The notes: generated by a model from the sequence alone, not told the origin. DNA of 64,000 nt from Psychrobacter sp. TAE2020 (GCF_018919485.1 NZ_JAHLMU010000001.1:1387265-1451264); one strand, 5' to 3'. Positions 19,536 to 29,981 are shown, counted from the stretch's first letter. A program made the numbers and translations.

Positions 19536-20540
19536 CTACCTTAATGATGGATTGGTAGTCGCTACTAAGGTTTGGACGGGCCGATTACTTAATGACTGAT
19601 TAGATTGATGATTAGAGGATTGCTGATCGGGAGCTTGGCTTAAATTAGCGGTAATATTACTATCAATGGATTCAGTGAGCGCTGAAAATTCGGGCAGCTC
19701 AGTATCAGTGGCGATAATTTTATCTTGTAAGATCAGCACATACGCATTATCAATAAAGTTGGCTGCTGGAGTGACTTGAATACTTCTAAAGTTATCTGCT
19801 GCCGTATCTTTGATAAGCTCTATACGCCCTACACTATAGCCTGCCGGAATACGGCCTCCTAAGCCTGAAGAGATAAGCTCATCACCAACACGTACATCTG
19901 AAGTCTTAAATATATAGTTTAGACCCAATGACGAAGGTATGCCCTTGCCAGTCACTATGCCACGCTGACCCGTACGCTTGACCGTAACAGCTACCGATTG
20001 CTGCTCATCGGTAATCAATAGAAGCCGGCTAGTATTAGGATAGACATTGATAACCTGGCCCAAAATCCCCTCTTCATCGATAACTGTCTGACCAACTTGC
20101 ACCCCATCTTGTTGCCCTTTATTAAGCACTACAATCTGTTTTAGTAGATTAGTATCAGTGCCAATCACTTGCGCTAGATTAAGATCAAACTGTTCCGGCT
20201 TAGTAGTCGATAGGATACCTTGTAAGCGTGCGTTTTGTGCCAATATATAGTCTTGCTGTTGCAGCTTAGCTTTGGCATGAATCAGTTGTGATTTTAATTG
20301 TACATTTTCGCGGCGTAGTGATTCCTTTGACTGACTAATGCCTCTTGCCCAATGACCAGCATAACTGGGCAGTAACGACATCTCGTAGATAGGCTGCATA
20401 GCGACATGACTCATATTACGGACTGGTTTAAACCATTCTGGATTTTTGCTATCAAACCACATAAGTATTAGCGCCGCTATTAATACAATAGCAGCTATAC
20501 GTAAAGACAGGGGCTGGCGAGCAAAAATACTTGGAGTCAT
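19536..20540 (-). CDS. mreC: Rod shape-determining protein MreC
   Basis: 334-residue bitopic membrane protein of the elongasome, linking cytoplasmic MreB to periplasmic cell wall synthases. One membrane segment lies at about residues 12-27, then a coiled coil (about 68-105, ESLRRENVQLKSQLIHAKAKL), then two beta domains with VIDEEGILGQVINVYPNTSRLLLITDEQQSVAV. The C-terminus after about residue 285 is a Ser/Gln/Asn-rich, probably disordered tail. It follows mreB after 220 bp and precedes mreD by six bases. Confidence 0.95.
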   Translation of the reverse strand: MTPSIFARQPLSLRIAAIVLIAALILMWFDSKNPEWFKPVRNMSHVAMQPIYEMSLLPSYAGHWARGISQSKESLRRENVQLKSQLIHAKAKLQQQDYILAQNARLQGILSTTKPEQFDLNLAQVIGTDTNLLKQIVVLNKGQQDGVQVGQTVIDEEGILGQVINVYPNTSRLLLITDEQQSVAVTVKRTGQRGIVTGKGIPSSLGLNYIFKTSDVRVGDELISSGLGGRIPAGYSVGRIELIKDTAADNFRSIQVTPAANFIDNAYVLILQDKIIATDTELPEFSALTESIDSNITANLSQAPDQQSSNHQSNQSLSNRPVQTLVATTNPSLR

Positions 20541-20620
20541 AAGGGTTCTAATTTAATCCGTAACTGGCGCTAAATATTAAACAACGTTAAATGAGGCTAT
20601 TTAGCACAGTGTTACTATCA

Positions 20621-20646
20621 CAAAAGGCAGCCTTTACGACTGCCTT
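20621..20646 (-). terminator. Hairpin with short U run between mreB and mreC
   Basis: On the minus strand AAGGCAG and CTGCCTT (20640-20646 and 20624-20630) form a 7-bp stem with a nine-base loop, followed by TTTTGT. It could partly terminate after mreB, giving more MreB than MreC and MreD. Confidence 0.55.
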
Positions 20647-20760
20647 GATCATTGGCTACTCTAACCTTATCGATAGTAACGAGAGTAATTTAAGCTTTCA
20701 ATGCTAAACTTGCAGTTATGTATTTTAAGTAACAGGTTTTAAGCGAAAGACTTTAACTGT

Positions 20761-21789
20761 TTATACAAAAATCATATTAAGACTTTTGTTATTAATGAAG
20801 TCTAGGGCAATACCGCCACCACGACTAACACAAGTTAAAGGATCTTCAGCGACAGAAACTGGTAGTCCAGTCTCTCTAGAGATTAGTTTATCCAAATCAC
20901 GCAGTAAGGCACCGCCACCTGTAAGTACTATGCCACGCTCAGCAATATCTGATGACAGCTCTGGTGGTGTTTGCTCAAGCGCTGCTTTTACGGCGCTAAC
21001 AATACCACTTAATGGATCGCTTAGCGCTTTTTGCACTTCTTCTGAATTGACAGTAAAAGTCTTAGGAACACCTTCTGCCATGCTACGACCACGGACTTCT
21101 ACTTCTAACTGCTCGCTCTCATTAAGGGCAGAGCCTACTTCTTGTTTGATACGTTCAGCCGTTGTCTCACCAATAACACAGCCGTGAGTGCGACGTACAT
21201 GAGTGATGATAGCTTCATCAAAGATATCACCACCAATACGAATAGACTCAGCATAAACACAACCAGACAAAGCGATGACTGCAATCTCAGTAGTACCGCC
21301 ACCGATATCGACAATCATAGAGCCACTAGCCTCATGTACCGGCAAGCCTGCTCCTATTGCAGCAGCCATTGGTTCTTCTAGTAGCAGAACTCTACTAGCC
21401 CCTGCTGAAGAAACGGCTTCGCGAATAGCCTTACGTTCAACTAAAGTTGACTTGCAAGGTACGCAAACCACTACGTTGGGCTGTGCCATAAAGCGTTTGG
21501 CTTTTACTTTAGCTATAAAGTGCTTTAGCATCTTTTGGGTAACTTCAAAGTCAGCGATAACACCGTCTTTTAATGGCCGAATAGCAGTGATATTAGAAGG
21601 AGTACGGCCAAGCATCTGCTTAGCATCAATTCCTACCGCTGCTACCGTTGGGTTTTGTGTGCGATTACTACGTAGGGCTACTACCGTAGGTTCATCGAGC
21701 ACCACACCTTTATTAGGAATAAAGATTAGGGTGTTCGCAGTACCAAGATCGATAGCGATATTATTTGATAAAAATCCAAACAGGTTCAT
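20761..21789 (-). CDS. mreB: Rod shape-determining protein MreB
   Basis: 342-residue bacterial actin that forms membrane-associated filaments directing lateral wall growth. The actin-fold nucleotide motifs are present: phosphate 1 ([10 protein letters not shown]), phosphate 2 ([17 protein letters not shown]) and the adenosine motif ([15 protein letters not shown]). The N-terminal [10 protein letters not shown] is compatible with a membrane-binding amphipathic start. It is first in the mre series, divergent from gatC. A perfect TATAAT on the minus strand at 21951-21956, about 160 bp upstream, is a candidate -10, though its -35 is weak. Confidence 0.98.
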   Translation of the reverse strand: MNLFGFLSNNIAIDLGTANTLIFIPNKGVVLDEPTVVALRSNRTQNPTVAAVGIDAKQMLGRTPSNITAIRPLKDGVIADFEVTQKMLKHFIAKVKAKRFMAQPNVVVCVPCKSTLVERKAIREAVSSAGASRVLLLEEPMAAAIGAGLPVHEASGSMIVDIGGGTTEIAVIALSGCVYAESIRIGGDIFDEAIITHVRRTHGCVIGETTAERIKQEVGSALNESEQLEVEVRGRSMAEGVPKTFTVNSEEVQKALSDPLSGIVSAVKAALEQTPPELSSDIAERGIVLTGGGALLRDLDKLISRETGLPVSVAEDPLTCVSRGGGIALDFINNKSLNMIFV

Positions 21790-22650
21790 GACTAGTTTAT
21801 CCAGCGCTTTACAAATAAGGCAAATGAGGCGAATGAGATGGCTAAGACGTACTTATTGTCAACAAATAGGTTAATGGTAGCCGCCTATGGTAGCGAAAGC
21901 TTACCCACACAACAAGTCGAACCTAAACAACAAAAGTTAAATTGAAATAAATTATACCGATTTAGCTTGGAAAAAACACAGCTATTATGCATTAGTAAGA
22001 TAATGAGTTTGGTCTAACATGCTAGAATTTGTTTCCGACAGGACAATGACATAAAACATTGTTAATGCTATTGAGCACTAAGGCTGCAATTTTTTACAGT
22101 AATGTTTACGTTTTACTGTTCATTCACTGTATCGCATTTAGAGCATAAATATCTGAGCTATTATTAATAACTAGATAATCTATAGCTAGTATCGTCAGTC
22201 AACTATCATTATCAAATAATCAAAGCGGCTGCTCTGTAAAATCAAGCTAGATGCTTTATAATAGTTCGTTTGTAATAGACTATTGCTAAAAACTATAACT
22301 ATAACTAAATATAGTCTGTGTTGCTAGAATAAACAATTGTCACTAGGACAGAGCGTACCATTTTAGGTCTATAAGGAAAAAACTGACTAGTAAAACAGTT
22401 TTTTCCCTAAAACTCACCAATTAGTGGCCAAAGTACACGTTCATCCCTAAATCTAAATTTTTTATCCATAAAAGTGCTATAAGTTCATTTTTATTAAGTG
22501 AATTTTTGTCGATAATTTTTATAAAACTATTTATATACTGTCCTATTAGCCAACACTAACTCTATGTAAACTAGCGTAGTGATTCACATTTATTATTATC
22601 CAGGCGTGTAAAATACTTATCTTTTAACATCGCTCTAAATCGGAGAAATT
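21790..22650. promoter_or_regulatory. Divergent intergenic region mreB-gatC
   Basis: 861 bp with no recognisable coding region. It should contain the mreB promoter (candidate -10 at 21951-21956, minus strand) and the gatC promoter. A perfect 11-bp inverted repeat, GGAAAAAACTG (22375-22385) and CAGTTTTTTCC (22396-22406), stands alone in the middle. A TATAAT at 22257-22262 lies upstream of it on the plus strand. A small untranslated RNA is possible but unproven. Confidence 0.45.
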
Positions 22651-22965
22651 ATGTCACAGCAAACTTCAACTAATGATAGTAGCGTCAGTCGTCAAGAAAT
22701 CTTAGAAGTGGCCAGTTTGGCTCGGTTGGGTGTCGATGCAGATACCGCTGACAGTTATGCTAATGAGATCAGCAAAGTGTTAGGTTTGATGCATACTTTA
22801 GCAGGCGTAAACACTGACGATCTTGCCCCTTTGGCTAATATCCATGAAGCTTGTCAAGACCTACGCGCTGATATTGCCAAACACGATATCAACCGTGAAC
22901 GCAATCAATCGGTTGCACCAGCAGTTGAACAAGGCTTATACCTAGTACCGCAAGTTATTGAGTAG
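22651..22965 (+). CDS. gatC: Asp/Glu-tRNA amidotransferase subunit C
   Basis: 104-residue GatC, the small subunit that wraps around GatA and GatB in the complex converting Glu-tRNA(Gln) and/or Asp-tRNA(Asn) into Gln- and Asn-tRNA. It has the family pattern VASLARLGVDADTADSYANEISKVLGLMHTL and DLAPLANIHE. A GGAGAAATT element directly upstream is a good ribosome binding site. gatA follows after 130 bp. Confidence 0.96.
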   Translation: MSQQTSTNDSSVSRQEILEVASLARLGVDADTADSYANEISKVLGLMHTLAGVNTDDLAPLANIHEACQDLRADIAKHDINRERNQSVAPAVEQGLYLVPQVIE

Positions 22966-23095
22966 CCAATCGCTATAACTTTCTAACTATAGTTATTCTT
23001 ATTTAGTGGCCCTAAGTACTATTATTCCTCTTAACTACCATTATCTTATTCAGTGCTATGACTAGTGCTATCAACGTTATGACGGACGACCCCTT

Positions 23096-24592
23096 ATGTC
23101 TGAGATTCATCATTTAAGTACCCAGCAACTGATTGCTGGTTTACAAGACAAACAATTTAGCAGCCTTGAGCTGACCGAACACTATATCAAGCGTATCAAT
23201 GCTCTAGACAGCAAGATTAATAGCTTTATTACCCATACCTCTGAGACGGCCCTTGCCCAAGCAAAAGCGGCCGATGAGATGCGTGCTCAAGGCGACCAGC
23301 GTTTGCTACTCGGCATCCCTATGGCCAACAAAGATATTTTTTGTACTCAAGGGGTATTAACCACTTGCGGTTCAAAAATGTTGCACAACTTCATCTCGCC
23401 TTATAATGCGACTATCGTCTCTAATATTGAAAAAGCGGGCATGATTAGCCTTGGTAAGCTCAATATGGATGAGTTCGCTATGGGCTCGGATAATGGTAGC
23501 TCATACTACGGAGCTGTTCACAATCCGTGGGATCTAGAACGCGTGCCTGGTGGCTCATCAGGTGGTAGTGCAGCAGCAGTAGCAGCAGGGTTTGTGCCAC
23601 TAGCTACTGGTAGTGATACCGGCGGCTCTATTCGTCAGCCAGCATCATTCTGTGGCTTAACAGGTATCAAGCCGACTTATGGACGAGTATCCCGCTTTGG
23701 TATGATTGCTTATGCTTCAAGCTTAGATCAAGCTGGTAGTATGGGACGTAGCGCTAGAGACTGTGCTTATCTGTTGCAGCCGATGATAGGTCACGATCCA
23801 CGCGATGCTACTTCTATCAAACACGACATGCCTAACTACGTTCATGACCTTGATGAAGCTGCTGCAAAAGCAGGCGATAAGCCATTTGCAGGGTTGCGTA
23901 TTGGAGTCGCTAAAGAGTACTTCGGTGCGGGTCTCGACCCTGAAGTCGAAACAGCAGTACGGGCAGCGTTGAAAAAGTATGAAGAGTTGGGCGCCACAAT
24001 TGTAGAAGTGACTATTACTGATCCTGAGATTACCTTAGCCACTTACTATATGATCGCTACTGCTGAAGCTTCCTCTAACCTGTCACGTTTCGATGGCGTA
24101 CGCTTTGGTTATCGCTGTGCGGATCCAAAAGATCTTATTGACCTTTATACTCGCTCACGCTCAGAAGGCTTCGGCCCTGAAGTGCAGCGCCGTATCTTAA
24201 TGGGTACGTATGCACTATCGGCTGGTTACTTTGATGCCTATTATACTAAGGCACAAAAAATACGTCGAATCATTGTTAAAGACTTTGCAGATGCTTTTGC
24301 TCATTGTGATGTGATTGCTAGCCCTACAGCACCAACTGCTGCTTATAAGCTCAGTGAAGACTTGGACTCAGCTACTATGTATTTAGGTGATGTCTATACT
24401 ATTGGGGTCAACTTAGCAGGCCTACCGTCAATCAGTCAGCCAGTAGGACTCACTACTGAGGGCTTACCTGTAGGACTGCAACTTATTGGCCAACATTGGC
24501 AAGAGAGTAAGCTGCTGACTACTGCGCATCTGTTCCAACAGCATACCGATCATCATCTACAACATTCTGCTATCGCTAAGGAGACAGTATAA
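23096..24592 (+). CDS. gatA: Asp/Glu-tRNA amidotransferase subunit A
   Basis: 498-residue amidase-signature enzyme that releases ammonia from glutamine for the transamidation. The catalytic Ser-cisSer-Lys triad is visible as K79 (MANKDIF), S154 ([15 protein letters not shown]) and S178 ([13 protein letters not shown]). Length is normal. The stop codon overlaps the gatB ATG by one base (TAATG), coupling the two. Which of the two amino acids is used depends on whether GlnRS or AsnRS is encoded elsewhere in the genome. Confidence 0.98.
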   Translation: MSEIHHLSTQQLIAGLQDKQFSSLELTEHYIKRINALDSKINSFITHTSETALAQAKAADEMRAQGDQRLLLGIPMANKDIFCTQGVLTTCGSKMLHNFISPYNATIVSNIEKAGMISLGKLNMDEFAMGSDNGSSYYGAVHNPWDLERVPGGSSGGSAAAVAAGFVPLATGSDTGGSIRQPASFCGLTGIKPTYGRVSRFGMIAYASSLDQAGSMGRSARDCAYLLQPMIGHDPRDATSIKHDMPNYVHDLDEAAAKAGDKPFAGLRIGVAKEYFGAGLDPEVETAVRAALKKYEELGATIVEVTITDPEITLATYYMIATAEASSNLSRFDGVRFGYRCADPKDLIDLYTRSRSEGFGPEVQRRILMGTYALSAGYFDAYYTKAQKIRRIIVKDFADAFAHCDVIASPTAPTAAYKLSEDLDSATMYLGDVYTIGVNLAGLPSISQPVGLTTEGLPVGLQLIGQHWQESKLLTTAHLFQQHTDHHLQHSAIAKETV

Positions 24593-26106
24593 TGACTACC
24601 GCAACAGCGACTACTACCCCTACTATCCGTAAAGAATTACTAGTTGATGGCTATGAAGTGGTCATCGGTATTGAAATCCATTGTCAGCTCAATACTGATA
24701 GTAAAATATTTTCTAGTGCTCCTACTGACTTCGGTCATGAGGCAAATACTCAAGCCAGCATCGTTGACTTAGGTTTGCCAGGCGTATTGCCAGTGCTCAA
24801 TAGCGGCGTAGTCGAGCGGGCGCTAAAATTCGGTATCGGCGTCGATGCAGAGCTGGGTTTATTTAATACCTTTGATCGTAAAAACTATTTTTATCCCGAT
24901 CTGCCAAAAGGCTATCAAATCACGCAAATGGCTAATCCAATCGTTGGTCGTGGTCACATCGATGTGCTAGTCAATGAAGGTGAAAAAAGCGAATATCCTA
25001 AACGTATAGGTATTACTCGTGCGCATCTAGAAGAAGATGCTGGTAAGTCAGTACATGATGCTGTTGAAGGTATGACTGGTGTCGATCTTAACCGTGCTGG
25101 TACACCGTTGATCGAAATCGTTTCTGAGCCTGATATGCGCTCTGCTTCTGAAGCCTTGGCTTACATCAAAGCTATTCATCAGCTAGTTACTTGGCTAGGC
25201 ATCTCCGACGCCATTATGGCTGAAGGCTCTTTCCGCTGTGACTGTAATGTCTCAATACGTGAGCTTGGCGCTGAACTAGGTACTCGTACTGAACTGAAAA
25301 ACCTTAACTCCTTTAGAAATATCGAACGCGCTATCAATCGTGAAATTGAGCGTCAAATCGATATCATTGAAGATGGTGGCAAAGTAGTACAAGCCACTAT
25401 GCTTTATGATCCTGATAAAGATGAAACGCGGGTTATGCGTACTAAAGAAGACGCTAACGACTATCGTTACTTCCCCGATCCTGACTTGCTACCTGTACGT
25501 ATTGAACAGCATACTGTGGATAGTATCAAAGCCGCCATGCCTGAGCTGCCAGTTGCTCGTCGTGCGCGCCTAGAGCATGACTTAGACTTATCAGAATATG
25601 ACGCCCGTATCTTAACGGGTAGCCGCCAGCTAGCCGATTACTACGAGGCTGTAGTAGAAGCAACAGGTCAATCACACGCTAAGATTGCCGCTAACTGGGT
25701 AATGGGTGATCTACTTGGTGCCCTGAATAAGGACGACAAACCAATTACTGAGTCCCCAATAAGCGCTAAGCAACTAGCTGGCATGTTGGAACGTATCTTC
25801 GATGATACCTTGTCTGGCAAAATGGCTAAAAAGGTATTTAGTGCTTTATATGAACGTACGGGTGGCGATACTGATGATGCTGCTGATCAAATCATCGAAG
25901 CTCAAGGCCTCAAGCAAGAAACGGATACTGGTGCTATTAAAGCTATTGTCGAAGAAGTCATCGCTAACAATGCAACAATGGTAGAAGAATACCGCGGTGG
26001 TAAGCAAAAAGCCTTTAACGGTCTCGTCGGTCAAGTAATGAAAGCCAGTCGTGGTAGTGCTAATCCACAACAAGTTAATGAGATTTTAAAGGTTTTGTTG
26101 GATTAA
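24592..26106 (+). CDS. gatB: Asp/Glu-tRNA amidotransferase subunit B
   Basis: 504-residue GatB, which binds the mischarged tRNA and phosphorylates the carboxyl group. The N-terminal GatB domain has [48 protein letters not shown], and the [10 protein letters not shown] and [15 protein letters not shown] motifs. The C-terminal YqeY-like tRNA-binding domain ends with [27 protein letters not shown]. It is the last gene of gatCAB; no strong terminator precedes the tRNA gene 113 bp downstream. Confidence 0.98.
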   Translation: MTTATATTTPTIRKELLVDGYEVVIGIEIHCQLNTDSKIFSSAPTDFGHEANTQASIVDLGLPGVLPVLNSGVVERALKFGIGVDAELGLFNTFDRKNYFYPDLPKGYQITQMANPIVGRGHIDVLVNEGEKSEYPKRIGITRAHLEEDAGKSVHDAVEGMTGVDLNRAGTPLIEIVSEPDMRSASEALAYIKAIHQLVTWLGISDAIMAEGSFRCDCNVSIRELGAELGTRTELKNLNSFRNIERAINREIERQIDIIEDGGKVVQATMLYDPDKDETRVMRTKEDANDYRYFPDPDLLPVRIEQHTVDSIKAAMPELPVARRARLEHDLDLSEYDARILTGSRQLADYYEAVVEATGQSHAKIAANWVMGDLLGALNKDDKPITESPISAKQLAGMLERIFDDTLSGKMAKKVFSALYERTGGDTDDAADQIIEAQGLKQETDTGAIKAIVEEVIANNATMVEEYRGGKQKAFNGLVGQVMKASRGSANPQQVNEILKVLLD

Positions 26107-26219
26107 GTAGTTATAATAAATAGCATATACTGGCTATTGAGCGCAGAAACTTATTAATAACCGCAAGCAATAATTAACCCTTGCAATATATAAGATTTTG
26201 CGTAAAATAGTCAGTCATT

Positions 26220-26296
26220 CGGGGCGTAGCGCAGTCTGGTAGCGCACTACACTGGGGGTGTAGTGGTCGCAGGTTCAAATCCTGCCGTTCCGACCA
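26220..26296 (+). tRNA. tRNA-Pro(GGG)
   Basis: A 77-nt cloverleaf can be folded by hand: acceptor CGGGGCG with CGTTCCG (two G-T pairs), D arm, anticodon stem CTACA/TGTAG with the loop CTGGGGG giving anticodon GGG, T arm GCAGG-TTCAAAT-CCTGC, and an encoded CCA end. GGG reads CCC and CCU proline codons. Confidence 0.96.
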
Positions 26297-26308
26297 AACA
26301 TAGATATA

Positions 26309-26343
26309 GGGTAGACCGTCATTGACTGTCTGCCCTTTATTTT
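26309..26343 (+). terminator. Intrinsic terminator after tRNA-Pro
   Basis: GGGTAGAC (26309-26316) pairs with GTCTGCCC (26328-26335) over 8 bp including one G-T pair, followed by TTTATTTT. It sits 12 bases after the tRNA 3' end. Confidence 0.88.
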
Positions 26344-26795
26344 GGGCGTTTTTCAGGTTTGCCGTACTCTATAGGTCTATAGCGTTGTATATAAACTATT
26401 AGTGTGGAAAAACTATAGCTTAAAACACCTCAGTATAATGGCGAGTAAAACTGCTATTGATAAAAGCATTAAGTAGCTATTGAATAAAGTGGCTCACCCT
26501 TAAAATCGCCGCTAGTATTATCAATACTGCACATATAGCGATCAGAACCGTAGCACTTTAGAACTATCCCTGTTCATATCACTACTACTTATATTCGCTT
26601 AAATTAATATATGATTTGAGCTAATCTTAGATTATAAATCAAGTATATAAATATAGTTTTGAGTGGTCTTTATTTGCTGTTACTTTGCCTAAATAGCCCA
26701 TGAGAATAATAAGTTTGCAACTAGTAGCGATAGATACTCACCCTACCTAGACTTTTATACGCCGAGCCGTTAGGGTAAACTCTTTACTAATTATT
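26344..26795. other. Intergenic region before the DUF1853 gene
   Basis: About 450 bp of AT-rich sequence. No gene, repeat or clear promoter was recognised. The DUF1853 gene downstream lacks an evident ribosome binding site. Confidence 0.5.
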
Positions 26796-27770
26796 ATGGT
26801 CCACCTTATGACCAAGCCTACCGCTCAGCGTACCTCTACTACTGATAATGCCAGCACTTATACCCCTTGGGAGCAATTTCGCCGTCCTTATGTCCGTGAT
26901 CTAGCTTACGTGTTAGCCTGCCCTAATGTTTTGACTCAATGGCTCGACTTCGCACCCCATCAAAACAATTCCCCTATTGCCGTACACAGTACCAACTTCT
27001 GGCAAGCACAGTTTGACAGTTATCTAATCCGCTTACAGGAACTCGATACTACTCCTGACTATCAACAGTTGACCCGTTACCTATTGACAAGACCGAGTCC
27101 GAATCGTTTAGGGTTTCACTTTGAAGGATTATTATCGTTTTGGTTGACTGATGGTTATGCACATGGGCTGCATCCCTATGAAATAGTAGCGAGCAACGTA
27201 CAGCTATATCAAGGTAAGCAGACTATTGGTGAGCTGGATTTGGTTTTGTATAATCATCATCACAAGGTCACTGAGCACTGGGAATTGGCGATTAAATTCT
27301 TTATGGGCTCAGCACCCTTTGCGCCTGAGAATTGGGTCGGTATCAACTCCAATGACAATTTGCAGCGTAAGATGGTCCACATGCAGACTAAGCAGTTTTG
27401 TACCCTATGGATAGATACTGAGGATCATGGAAGAGTAAAGATAGATAAGCGTTATGCGGTGATTAAAGGGCGATTTTTTCTACCTATTAATAATAATGAC
27501 TTTGTTTATCCTGACTGGTTAGCCATCAGCTTTCCTATGCATAGATGGTATGATGGGCAAGATAAAGCTAATCTAGTTGCCTTGGATATAGCTACACTGC
27601 GACCAGCGCATTATATAGAGTGGTTTACTAAGCGTGACTTTTATGATGAGCGTCAACAGCCACTATTATGGTCACAGAATGAGGTACCAGTAAGCGGATT
27701 GTACTTTGACAATGATAAGCCGCTAGTGATCTACCCTGAGCAAGAGGTGCCAGTAGAAGATAAGCTCTGA
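26796..27770 (+). CDS. DUF1853 family protein
   Basis: A 324-residue cytoplasmic protein of the DUF1853 family; no function is established for it. Family hallmarks seen are FRRPYVRDLAYVLACP near residue 28, RLGFHFEGLLSFWL (about 104-117), the TIGELDLVLYN strand (about 143-153), HWELAIKFFM (about 161-170) and ENWVGINSNDNLQRKMVHM. The conserved Glu, Asp and Glu/Lys (E110, D148, E163, K167) sit in an order like that of PD-(D/E)XK nuclease-fold proteins, which suggests, but does not show, nucleic-acid cleavage. Start is uncertain between the ATGs at 26796 and 26808; neither has a good ribosome binding site. It converges on a DUF2726 gene. Confidence 0.82.
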   Translation: MVHLMTKPTAQRTSTTDNASTYTPWEQFRRPYVRDLAYVLACPNVLTQWLDFAPHQNNSPIAVHSTNFWQAQFDSYLIRLQELDTTPDYQQLTRYLLTRPSPNRLGFHFEGLLSFWLTDGYAHGLHPYEIVASNVQLYQGKQTIGELDLVLYNHHHKVTEHWELAIKFFMGSAPFAPENWVGINSNDNLQRKMVHMQTKQFCTLWIDTEDHGRVKIDKRYAVIKGRFFLPINNNDFVYPDWLAISFPMHRWYDGQDKANLVALDIATLRPAHYIEWFTKRDFYDERQQPLLWSQNEVPVSGLYFDNDKPLVIYPEQEVPVEDKL

Positions 27771-27911
27771 TGACTGTTAATAACACCCCTATCAATAGCA
27801 GTAATAATGCTGTGAAACGTACACCTAGCTATTAATAGGTTTAAAAAAATTCTAAAAACCGCCCATAGCCACTCATTGTTTTTAATGACCTCTAATAGCT
27901 TTTTATGAGCT

Positions 27912-28448
27912 TTAGTAATTCTCAATTACCTGCATAATCTCATATCTCAGCATATCAGCACTTGGCATACGCTCGGCATGAAAGCGTACGATAGCAATAC
28001 CAGCACTAGCTAACGCCTTATCTTTTTTATCATCGGCTTTTTGTCTAGCTTTACTGCTGTGTGTCCAATCATCCAACTCGATAGCAACTAAGGTAGTTTG
28101 GGCATCGATATCTGTAATAACATAATCAACGCTTTGTCGGCAGATACGATTGAACCAAAAGCTGCGTTCTGAGGCCTCCTCACTATTGGCAGTAATAATC
28201 CTAGATAGCTGAACTTGCACGAAGACATGGTATTCCGGAAGCGCATTTTGTAGTTTATTAAAAAACAGCACTTCAGTATTGGTCATGATAGGCATAGGCT
28301 CAAACGGCCATATAGGCAAATCATCACCACGTACTGGTTCAGGATCTGTCTCTCTGCTAGCAGAGCTAGGCTTAGTCAATAATTTTGGTAAAGTGATTAG
28401 CCCTAGAAACCCTACGGCCAACAGCAAAAATATAACCCCAAATGACAT
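27912..28448 (-). CDS. Membrane-anchored DUF2726 protein
   Basis: 178 residues. A single N-terminal membrane segment (about 3-20, GVIFLLLAVGFLGLITL) and a short Ser/Pro/Asp linker precede a DUF2726 domain (about 55-175): TNTEVLFFNKLQNALPEY, SVDYVITDIDAQTTLVAIELDD, then a Lys-rich stretch (KADDKKDKALASAG) and IAIVRFHAERM. DUF2726 resembles restriction-endonuclease-like folds, with candidate residues E59, D108, E124 and D126; activity is not established. The ATG has an AAGG ribosome binding site. It converges with the DUF1853 gene, 141 bp between stops. Confidence 0.8.
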   Translation of the reverse strand: MSFGVIFLLLAVGFLGLITLPKLLTKPSSASRETDPEPVRGDDLPIWPFEPMPIMTNTEVLFFNKLQNALPEYHVFVQVQLSRIITANSEEASERSFWFNRICRQSVDYVITDIDAQTTLVAIELDDWTHSSKARQKADDKKDKALASAGIAIVRFHAERMPSADMLRYEIMQVIENY

Positions 28449-28604
28449 AGCTTTACCTTATGTAAAGTTTAAAGCGATTGTGGTTGGTGCCAAACAACCC
28501 CAATTAAAACATGGCAGCCATCATTGATTGCCATGGTTATAAAAGAGAGAAAATAAAGTGCGCTTATACTAGCTGAGCTAGTATTAATCAGCAATCTATA
28601 AACG

Positions 28605-28631
28605 ATAAAACACGACATCAGATGTCGTGTT
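28605..28631 (-). terminator. Terminator after the LysM/SPOR gene
   Basis: AACACGACATC (28609-28619) and GATGTCGTGTT (28621-28631) form a perfect 11-bp palindrome around a single base. On the minus strand it is followed by a short T run (TTTTA). It lies about 90 bp beyond the minus-strand LysM/SPOR gene. Confidence 0.75.
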
Positions 28632-28718
28632 AGAGGGTATAGCAACCAACTGACTGCTAATAATAGTAGGAAAGACTTATAACATCGTTTATATAATGCT
28701 TTATATCAGCAAAGTAAA

Positions 28719-29981
28719 TCAACGCCAGTAAAGTACCCAAGCACCATTGGAGTTTACTTTAGGATCACTGTCCACTTTATCCTTTAGAGCCAAAGCTGCT
28801 ATTTTGCCACGCTCAGGACCAACGATAACTCTTACACCTCGACTAGTATTGCTAGTTTTTACTTTATAGCCCGCATCTTTAAACTTCTTCGCGACCTCAT
28901 CCGCTGATGCTTGGTTACCTGCTAGTGCTACTTGGACACCAAAACTGCCTTTAGCATCCGTTTCTTTGACTTCCTTTCGAGCTTCAACTAGTTTCTGCTG
29001 AGCTTGACGTTTAGTTTCAGCAGACCTCTTTGCTTGTGCCTGTTCTTTAGCGCGCGCTTTCTCTGCGGCTGCTGCTTCACGCTCTAGGCGCTGTACTTGT
29101 TTACGGGAAGGGATAACTATAGTCTGGCCTAACTGTAGAGTGGCTGACGCAGAGGTGCTATTTGCCTGCGCTAACGCAGCAACTGGCACATTATATTGTC
29201 GTGCTAACTTTATTAGACCATCGCCAGGTTTGACTTTATAATCTAAAGTGGAGGTGGGTGCTTCTGTCTTAGCGGCTTTGGCTGCTACCGCTGCCTTTTC
29301 TTCAGCTCTTGCTTGTTGCTTAGCGGCTTTTTTTTCAGCAGCCAGTTTTGCCTCTGCTTCACGCTTGGCATCTGCTTTTTTCTTGGCACTATCTTCAGCT
29401 TTTGCCTGTTTTTTATCTAATATCTTTTTTTCAGCTTCTGCCTGTTTTTTATCCTCTACTTGTTTTTCAGCTGCTAGTTTTTTTTTGGCTTCTGCTTGTT
29501 GTGCTTCCTTGTTAGCAGAGCTAGCAGCCTTAACAGTAGCTGTCGGTACAGTGTTAGTTGCCGTACTTACTCGTGGTTGAACTTTTGGTGCCACCACCTT
29601 AGTCTGAGTGCTCTGCAAACTAGTACTATCATCAGCGTCTGGAGTAGTATTTTCAATATAGCGCTGATTTTCGGTACGTGATTTGGCTAATGCTTGAGAC
29701 TCAGCAGTCTCTTGTTCAATTGAAAATTGCTGGGCACGTTTTTCTTGTTCGGCAACCCGAGCCGTGCGTTCCTTTTGCTTTTGTGCCAAGATACGTTTTT
29801 CAGTATCGATATCAGTAGTCAGTGGGGCTGGCGTTGCTTGTTGTGTATCCGCCTTCTGGATCATAACTGACTTATCAGCTGATTTATCATTAGCGCCAAT
29901 CTGTTGCACCATAGCGAATAGCATGACGCTACCGCCCATAATCATCCCAATGCCCAATAAGGCTTGTCTCGAAAAATTCAT
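28719..29981 (-). CDS. DedD-like envelope protein with LysM and SPOR domains
   Basis: 420 residues, probably anchored in the inner membrane with its bulk in the periplasm. In order: an N-terminal membrane segment (about 8-27), a long Ala/Lys/Glu-rich TolA-like helical region (about 60-240), a LysM domain (246-292, YKVKPGDGLIKLARQYNVPV to LGQTIVIPS), another charged helix, and a C-terminal SPOR domain (about 344-420). LysM and SPOR both bind peptidoglycan, SPOR preferring the glycan stripped of stem peptides at division sites. It lies downstream of accD-folC, where E. coli has dedD, a SPOR protein, so a cell division role is inferred. Confidence 0.85.
   Translation of the reverse strand: MNFSRQALLGIGMIMGGSVMLFAMVQQIGANDKSADKSVMIQKADTQQATPAPLTTDIDTEKRILAQKQKERTARVAEQEKRAQQFSIEQETAESQALAKSRTENQRYIENTTPDADDSTSLQSTQTKVVAPKVQPRVSTATNTVPTATVKAASSANKEAQQAEAKKKLAAEKQVEDKKQAEAEKKILDKKQAKAEDSAKKKADAKREAEAKLAAEKKAAKQQARAEEKAAVAAKAAKTEAPTSTLDYKVKPGDGLIKLARQYNVPVAALAQANSTSASATLQLGQTIVIPSRKQVQRLEREAAAAEKARAKEQAQAKRSAETKRQAQQKLVEARKEVKETDAKGSFGVQVALAGNQASADEVAKKFKDAGYKVKTSNTSRGVRVIVGPERGKIAALALKDKVDSDPKVNSNGAWVLYWR

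Noticed and set aside
21275..21874. A 199-codon open frame on the plus strand opposite mreB
   Set aside because: It is antisense to an unmistakable mreB with conserved actin motifs, has low-complexity Ser/Ile/Arg composition and no family resemblance.
29248..29580. An Ala/Ser/Phe/Cys-rich plus-strand frame
   Set aside because: It is the reverse reading of the Lys/Ala/Glu-rich coiled region of the LysM/SPOR gene.
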